A DNA stretch of 64,000 bases. Origin: Crotalaria pallida. Lineage: Eukaryota; Streptophyta; Magnoliopsida; Fabales; Fabaceae. This document shows positions 57,963 through 64,000 of the stretch, piece by piece. Positions within the stretch are counted from its first letter, which is position 1, and each line of letters opens with the position of its first letter. The notes below the pieces were generated by a model. The model saw nothing but the letters and a program-made list of their open reading frames with translations, had not been told where the DNA came from and did not search any database. Both the position numbers and the translations under genes were made by a program. Location: NCBI GenBank assembly GCA_037953625.1, contig CM075652.1:78955501-79019500 (forward strand), in the 5' to 3' direction.

Positions 57963-59486
57963 TGTAGATTTGATGATGTTTTGATGCTAACAAACCAAAG
58001 TCAAGCAACAACATTCAACAACAAGTCAAGCACCACTCATGAAGAATTAGATTAAGTTTATGTTTTATTTTTGAATGAAATGTAATATTTTATTTCCTAT
58101 TTCATGAGAGTGGGTGGTAGCTTAGGTATCTCAAATTAGGATTTAATATTGATTGATTAAATAGTGAAGAAAGGTTATCTTGATAGAAAATAGCTCTAAT
58201 TAAAGTTTGAATCAAAGTAAAATTGAAAAGCAATTTTTTAATCACTTTTTACAGTGGTTAATCGATTAGCACGATATGGCTTAATCGATTAACACGTTAT
58301 AACTGTTCAACACTGATTGTTTAACAAAGGTTAATCGATTAGTGAATTATACGTTAATCAATTAGCACGTGTTAACAGTGATTAATCGATTGGAATATTA
58401 CTCATTAATCGATTAAGTACTATTATAACAGAAAAATTAATTTTGTTTAAAAGCTTTTCATTACTACTTTGACAAGGTTACTTTCACTTTCATATTTTTC
58501 TATAGAGATTCATTCTTTCACAATCTTACAGAGAGCTATTACAATTTTCAAAGTGTTCTATCAAGATCTTACAATCTTTCAATCTTCTTCACTTTTTCTC
58601 ATTCAATATTCTTAGCAACATTGAGATATAGTTTCTAGAGCTTAGTATTTTGTTGAATCATTCTACAACAAGAGGTTGTAACTTCAAGCATTCAACAACA
58701 ACAAGTGAAGAATTCACGCCTTGGAAGTCTTTGAGCAAGTCAAAGCAAGAGGAAAGGAATTGTGTGAAGAGCATCCTTCAACAATTCAAGAAGACAAGAT
58801 ACAAAAAACAATTGGGTAGATTTCAAGAGAATTGGTACTCTCTTGAAGGGGTTAAGATAGGAGAGCTAGAGTGAGCTGCATCTTTAACCATTGTAATCTA
58901 ACAATTGTGTATCTAGTGAAAGCTCTCCATCTTTGGTAGAGGGGACTGGATGTAGCTCTCAAGTGGTTGGAGAGTGAACCAGGATAAAAATATTGTCTCC
59001 ATTGTTTTCTTTCTTTAAGCTTTTAAGAACCAAGAACAAACCAATTAATTAGGTTAATTTTTGGGATTTTACAATTCCTAGATAATCAATCTAAATTGAT
59101 TTGGTAAATTTACGTAGTTTTGTTCATTGATTCATTTAACATTTGTTCTTGCTTCATTGGATTGTAATCTCTATTGAATTCTGAATAAGGCTGATTTTCT
59201 GTCAAATTTAACACGATTTAATCGATTAAGAGTTTGATTAATCGATTAGTTTTAGAGCACCATTCAGGTCTTAATCGAGTAACACCCAGTTAATCCATTA
59301 GTTCTTAAGTGGTCTTCTGGCATTAATCGATTAAGCCTGAGATTAATCGATTAAACAGTACAAATTTTGTTAGAAAACTTGTTTTTTGAAATCCATTCTC
59401 ACTAGCAATCGAAAAGTTTGTATTGAGACTTCAAAATACTATTCAGCCCCCCTAGTACATTTTGAGCCGCTTGTTGGTTTCCAACA
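57963..59486 (+). repeat. 3' LTR of copia-3
   Basis: 1524 bp, TGTAGATTTG to TTCCAACA. Both palindrome arrays of the 5' LTR are present, with single changes in some members (aatcaatt near 58357, aatccatt near 59294). The C-run near the end is shortened. Confidence 0.93.
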
Positions 59487-59491
59487 TAAAA

Positions 59492-59903
59492 TAGATAGGA
59501 AAAGCACGAGCGGCACTTGTCATCTCTTAGGCAATTCTTTAGTGTCATGGGCTAGTAAGAAGCAGTCTAGTGTAGCCCTATCTACAGCTGAGGCTAAGTA
59601 TGTCACTGCGGTTAGCTATTGTGCATAAATCTTATGGTTAAAACAACAACTCCTAGACTTTGGTGTAAGTCTAGATCACATTCCCATTAAATGTGATAAC
59701 ACTAGTGCAATCAACATTACTAAAAACCCAGTGCAACATTCACGTACAAAGCACATAGAGATTCGTCATCATTTTATTTGTGATCATATAGCTAAAGGTG
59801 ATTGCATGATTGAATATGTGAACACATCTAGGCAGTTAGCTGGTATCTTCACGAAACCGCTTTCGAAAGAAAGCTTCTTTTATATTGTGGAGAACTTGGC
59901 TTA
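59492..59903 (+). pseudogene. pol: Copia-2 RNase H, C-terminal part
   Basis: It continues from 49069 after the copia-3 TSD: RKSTSGTCHLLGNSLVSW, then STAEAKYVTAV, where the conserved Glu of STAEAEY is Lys, then a premature TAA near 59627, and the end GIFTKPLS. The frame closes at TAA near 59903. No third ORF follows. Confidence 0.85.
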
Positions 59904-60262
59904 ACTTGCGCATCACTTGTAGAGTGATTGCATGACATGCATATTTATTCCCTTGTTATTATTAACGTATCTATTCAGTGTTTCAGGGGGAGTAAAATAT
60001 AGTTTGTCTATCTTCCCTCCATTTTTTGATGTTGACAAAAGGGGGAGAAGAATTCTGAATATCATGGCTTATATATTTGACTTAACCACTTAACCATTTT
60101 TGCAGGGGGAGCTTGTTATGTGTTTCTACTATATTCCCCGTTTATTTCAATTTTAAATTCCTAGTTGGGTATATTGCTATTGTTTATATTTCTATACATA
60201 TGCTTGCTTAACACTTGTGATGCAGATAGTCAGAAAGTGTTTGTCATCATCAAAAAGGGGAG
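59904..60262 (+). other. Copia-2 3' UTR with polypurine tracts
   Basis: The region has cagggggag near 59982, aaaagggggagaag near 60038, gcagggggagctt near 60102 and aaaaaggggag just before the LTR. The order is the same as in copia-1 (22238-22585), showing that the two are one family. Confidence 0.75.
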
Positions 60263-62417
60263 TGTTGGAAGTCAAGCTTTCCCAAGGACGTAAAGAGTTA
60301 TGCTAGAAGATTTCTAGAAGAGTGTTTTGATGATAACAAACAAGGTCTATCAATCAAGCTCTATCAAGCTCAAGGCTCAAGATCAAGCAAATAGTACGTC
60401 TATCTAAGTTATAAGCTTTGCCCATAGGAACAATTATAAGGTAATGAAGTTTTTATTACAATTGTATAATGGCCAAAATAAGTTTAAATTAAGGAGAAGA
60501 AAAAGAACGTTTTTGAAATCATTTTAAGTTAGATTTTCTGCTAAAAATATTTTTGAAAACCTATGGTTACATACTCTGCTTTAGAAAATCAATTTTATGA
60601 AAACAAGAAGAAGTAATCGATTACCTCTCCTGAATAATCGATTACTATGTTTCTGAGTTGTGACCTGGGATTTTTAATTGGATATAATCGATTACCTTAT
60701 GTTATAATTGATTACCTTTCTCACAGGAAGCAGATAATCGATTACCTTGTTTTAAATAATCGATTACTTTCTTAAAAAATGAATTTCACTGTTTTCACAG
60801 AAAAGGAATAATCGATTACCTTGGATAAGTAATCGATTACTTTTAAGTTTTATTGATATCCGTGTCAGAATCAATCTTAAATGTTTCCATATTTGTTTTT
60901 ACATAATTGATTCTGATTTATTTCCAAAACTCGAATTTAAATATCTTTTTGAAATATTTCCTTATTAGTTTTGAAAATCAAATCTTTGATTTATTTCTTA
61001 AATTTATTTTATTTGATTTTGATTTTAAAATTTATTTTAATATATTTTATTTTTTCTGAAATTCGTTTTAGATATGATTTTTGAATTTATTCCTTTTTTG
61101 TTTTAAGAATCAAATCTTTAGTTTTATTTTTCCAATCTTTATTATTTGCTTTTGATTTTAAAACATGTTTTATTTATTGTTTTGAAAATCAATTCATTCA
61201 ATCCTAATTCTTCTTCTGCTATTCATGTTCTCTCTTCTCTCTTCTCCTCAATCAAGCTTTTCACGTTCTTATTTTTTGAGAAGAAAACCTTACTTTTGGC
61301 TTGACTTCATTGCCATAGAAGCTAAATTGTTGTATCAGTGTTTTCTAGAACACATTATTGTATCACTCACATCAATATCGTGTATTTAACCTTAGTTGTA
61401 GGGAGTGACTCCCTAGGTGCGAAGGATCGAATCCTTGTAGGGTGAGGAACCCTTGTGTGAATTTATTGAGGTCCCTAGCGAACGGAGGTTCCTAGTAGTG
61501 TGCGGGGCGCTCTTGGTTGTAATTGGGTGCGACTCAATTCAAAGGATATAAAAAGCTCAAGCGGGTCGCTTGGGGACTGGACGTAGGTCTTTCGCTGGAA
61601 AGACTGAACCAGTATAAATTGGTTTGAGTGTTCCTCTTCCCTTATCTTTTTATTTTCCGCTATACTTCGTTTAAATCGTTTCTGCGCTCCTCTATTTTAT
61701 TTTTATATCTATTGCTTCGCCTTCACGCTCAAAAGTTTAATCTCTCCATAAAACAATTTTTCTATCATTCGAGTAATTTCCAATAAAATTAATAAAACTC
61801 GATTCACCCCCCTCTCGAGGTTTGAGGCCGATTCTAATAGTAGTGGCTAGACGAACGGTGGGGCACCTAGTAGAAAGGGCTACCTTGGGTTCTAGGAAGT
61901 GACTTCCTAGTGTTGTTCGTTGAGGTCCCTAGCGAACGGATGTTCCTAGTAGTGTGCGGGCGCTCTTGGTTGTAATTGGGTGTGGCTCAATTCAAAGTTT
62001 TAAAAAGCTCAAGCGGGTCGCTTGGGGACTGGACGTAGGTCTTTCGCTGGAAAGGCTGAACCAGTACAAAATCACTGGTGCAATCTCTCTATCCCTTATC
62101 TCTTTTATTTATTGTTGCGCATATTTTTAATGTATTAATTATCTCTTCTCCGCAACGTAAATATTATATATTAATTTAATTATTTTAAATTAATTATCGT
62201 GCGTTAGACTTTTCGTTGTTATTATCTTCGCGCGAAATATTAATCGTTGTTATTGATTGCTTCCGCATAATTGTTTTCATTGTTTTAAGAGTTTTCCGCT
62301 GCAACTCATATATGTTTTATTGAAATCGATTTAATTCGAATGTTTACCAATGATTTCATAAAAACCCAATTCACCCTCCCTCCTACCCCTCTTGGGTGAC
62401 GACTGCCAATCTTAACA
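60263..62417 (+). repeat. Copia-2 3' LTR region with duplicated U5 module
   Basis: It starts TGTTGGAAGTCAAGC. Palindrome pairs lie at 60618/60639, 60689/60709, 60739/60761 and 60813/60834, spacing 20-22. The TATA box of copia-1 is here degraded to tttacataatt (near 60898). The block from ggtccctagcgaacgga to gaaccagta occurs twice, about 61469-61612 and 61925-62068, followed each time by a cacccncc-type pyrimidine tract. The LTR may end near 61838 (ctaata) or at 62417 (aacaaca); I cannot decide. Confidence 0.6.
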
Positions 62418-62607
62418 ACATTGTTAACGTATCCGGGTAAGTATTTGTTGTATAGGTTAATTTGCTTCGTGCATATGGTTGATGAAAGAATATATACATG
62501 ACTTGTATACGTATTTAAGACTTTAATAGGCATAACCGTATAAGTCCATGTCCCCTGTAACATTTGTAGTTCCTATTTTTTCTATTTCAAAACAAGTTCC
62601 GGAGCTT
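62418..62607. other. Flanking sequence with nothing recognisable
   Basis: This is single-copy-looking AT-rich sequence between the copia-2 LTR and the LINE. Its last 11 bases are the left TSD of the LINE. No gene is seen. Confidence 0.4.
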
Positions 62608-63528
62608 GACAAAATGTCCTCTTTGTCAAAATGATCCTGAATCTATTTTTCATGTTTTTAGAGATTGTATCCATGCTAGAATTTTATGGAATCATTGGAT
62701 TCCCGTGTCTAAAGCAAGCGAATTCTATGATGCCAAAACAATTCATGAATGGTTACTTCTTAATTTATCTAATACTGATTGGTATCCTTGTGACTTTTGG
62801 AACTGCTGTTGACAACCTTTGGTCCCGTCGCAATAGTGTCATTTTTTATGGGAAGCAGTTTTCGTGGGTGGGGATTTAAGCAAATCACTTCAGTTGTGGA
62901 GATGAATCTGTAAGCTTTCAAAGGACCCTCCACAACCACGACTTTATCCTCCAATCCCAGAGACCTTCATATTAAATCGAGTAGACCTCCTCAAGGCTGG
63001 GTAGGCTGGGTTAAAATAAACATTGATGGCTCTGGCATTCAACAACCAAGAATTGCTTCTTATGAGGGTGTCATAAGAGATCATGACGATAGATTTATTA
63101 TTGCCTTTGCTGGAAAACTTGGATTCTGCTCAATTACTCATGCGGAACTTTGGGCTATTTGACATGGAGTGCAACTAGCATTGAGCAAAGGTCTTCATCA
63201 TGCTATAATTGAATCTGACTCTCAAACAGCGATTCGCTTCTTGGACTTTGGAGTTAGAAAGACTCATCCTGCTTACTCTCTTGTCTGCTCTATCTGTAAC
63301 CTTATGGTTGATGACAACTTCATTTGCGTTCATACGTACAAGGAAGCCAACTTTGTGGCAGACGCATGTTCTAAGCAGGGGCATTCTCTTGATGTGCAAT
63401 GAGCTGTGTATGAGGAGCCTCCTAGTTTTTTGTCTATTTCCTTGTTTGCTGATTGTACTGGTACCCCTATGTTGAGGGGCTTGTAGGTTGCTGTTTGCTT
63501 TTTATTATCTTGTTTTACCAAAAAAAAA
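62608..63528 (+). mobile_element. 5'-truncated LINE, TSD ttccggagctt
   Basis: It is flanked by the 11-bp direct repeat ttccggagctt (62597-62607 and 63529-63539) and ends in a short run of A (63520-63528). Both are marks of target-primed reverse transcription. Only the last 0.9 kb of an L1-type element is present: the zinc-binding end of the RT protein, then an RNase H domain and the 3' UTR. Confidence 0.88.
62612..63402 (+). pseudogene. LINE ORF2 C-terminus: zf-RVT and RNase H
   Basis: The zinc-binding reverse-transcriptase segment reads CPLCQNDPESIFHVFRDC with ARILWNHW after it, the CCHC-type pattern of plant LINE proteins. A shift near 62790 leads to LWSRRNSVIFYGKQ. From about 62985 an RNase H-like domain follows (KINIDGSG, HAELWAI, ESDSQTA, NFVADACSKQGH), with Asp, Glu, Asp and Asp at the four expected catalytic positions. 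TGA at 63160-63162 interrupts it; CGA-to-TGA is a likely origin. The stop is at 63400-63402. Confidence 0.85.
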
Positions 63529-64000
63529 TTCCGGAGCTTCTGTGTCTTTCTCAGCAACTTAAAAGTAGAAAAGTCATTAGTTATGATGATAATAGAAAAT
63601 ATTAGTTGGCCCTGAACCACACACCAATCATCTGCATAGTTCAGTCCAATTATTATCTAACACATAAAATAATAATTATTCACTCACTTTAATTTTTTTT
63701 TATTTTTTATTTTATTTTCCTACTTAATAAATTAAAATTAGCCCGGATAATAAATGATATGGTGATACAGGATCAACTAATAACTTCTCCACGATGGAGA
63801 CAAAATTAGGCATATGTCAGCAGCACGAGCGTTGAAATCTGTTGGAGCAGCTGAGAGGAGTTGGTGCATACTTCGAAAAGTATCACCCTCTCATCTAATT
63901 TATAACTGTTATAGATTTGTTGGGAGCGTTCTACTTGTCACCACCATCCACTGATCCACCTCAACAGTCAACACCCAAATTCTCACTATATTATTACCGT
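63529..64000. other. Right-edge flank, no gene recognised
   Basis: The sequence is AT-rich with a T-run near 63692. It matches none of the repeat families in the window that I could see. It may be genuine host intergenic sequence or the upstream part of a gene beyond the edge. Confidence 0.4.

Larger units (their letters stand above)
49070..59486 (+). mobile_element. Copia-3: full-length SIRE-like copia with third ORF, TSD taaaa
   Basis: It is 10.4 kb, flanked by taaaa (49065-49069 and 59487-59491) in copia-2 RNase H. Order: 5' LTR, PBS, gag (two CCHC knuckles), pol (protease, integrase, RT, RNase H), a palindrome/TATA module, a third ORF, polypurine tract, 3' LTR. Roughly two dozen LTR differences over 1.5 kb were counted by eye, so it is the youngest large copia here. 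A few stops and frameshifts make this copy defective, but most motifs survive. Confidence 0.93.

Overview
The window is AT-rich nuclear DNA of a flowering plant, packed with nested retrotransposons; I see no intact cellular gene. A legume is my best guess, an inference from the SIRE-like Ty1/copia elements with a third ORF, the very long LTRs, and LTRs carrying TAATCGATTA palindromes. Each main insertion was delimited by matching its ends and its target-site duplication (TSD), so the history can be read as layers.

Left half. A giant noncoding LTR-like element (1-2861, cut by the window edge) interrupts the gag of a SIRE-like copia element (copia-1, 2862 to about 23545). Copia-1 carries two more insertions. 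The first is a 9.3-kb member of the same giant LTR-like family (4154-13479, TSD gaggg), which itself holds a 2.8-kb solo gypsy LTR (4855-7699, TSD cattc). The second is a gag-only copia element with both LTRs (16025-22028, TSD ccaaa). An unassigned leader-like stretch (23546-24232) and a 253-bp MITE (24233-24485) follow.

Right half. A second SIRE-like copia (copia-2), lacking its 5' part, lies in three pieces: 24486-24942, 47187-49069 and 59492 to about 62417. The first gap holds a giant LTR-like element (24943-47181). Inside that is a complete Ty3/gypsy Tekay/Del-type chromovirus (28392-43675, TSD ctaag), whose 5' LTR is split by another giant LTR-like element (29011-34756, TSD ctccc). That is four layers. 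A tRNA-derived SINE (44267-44387) also lies here. The second gap holds copia-3 (49070-59486, TSD taaaa): a full-length 10.4-kb SIRE-like element with gag, pol and a third ORF, and LTRs differing by roughly 1.5 percent by eye. A 5'-truncated LINE (62608-63528, TSD ttccggagctt) lies near the right edge.

The most unusual signal is a shared LTR architecture. Perfect 8-14-bp palindromes (core AATCGATT, or CGCTTAAGCG in one LTR) occur in pairs spaced 19-23 bp centre to centre, often just upstream of a TATA box. They occur in four copia elements and two gypsy LTR families, and are absent from the giant LTR-like family. Copia-3 carries an additional set of three pairs plus a TATA box inside the element, directly upstream of its third ORF, which looks like a copied promoter module. 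All alignments and counts here were made by eye.
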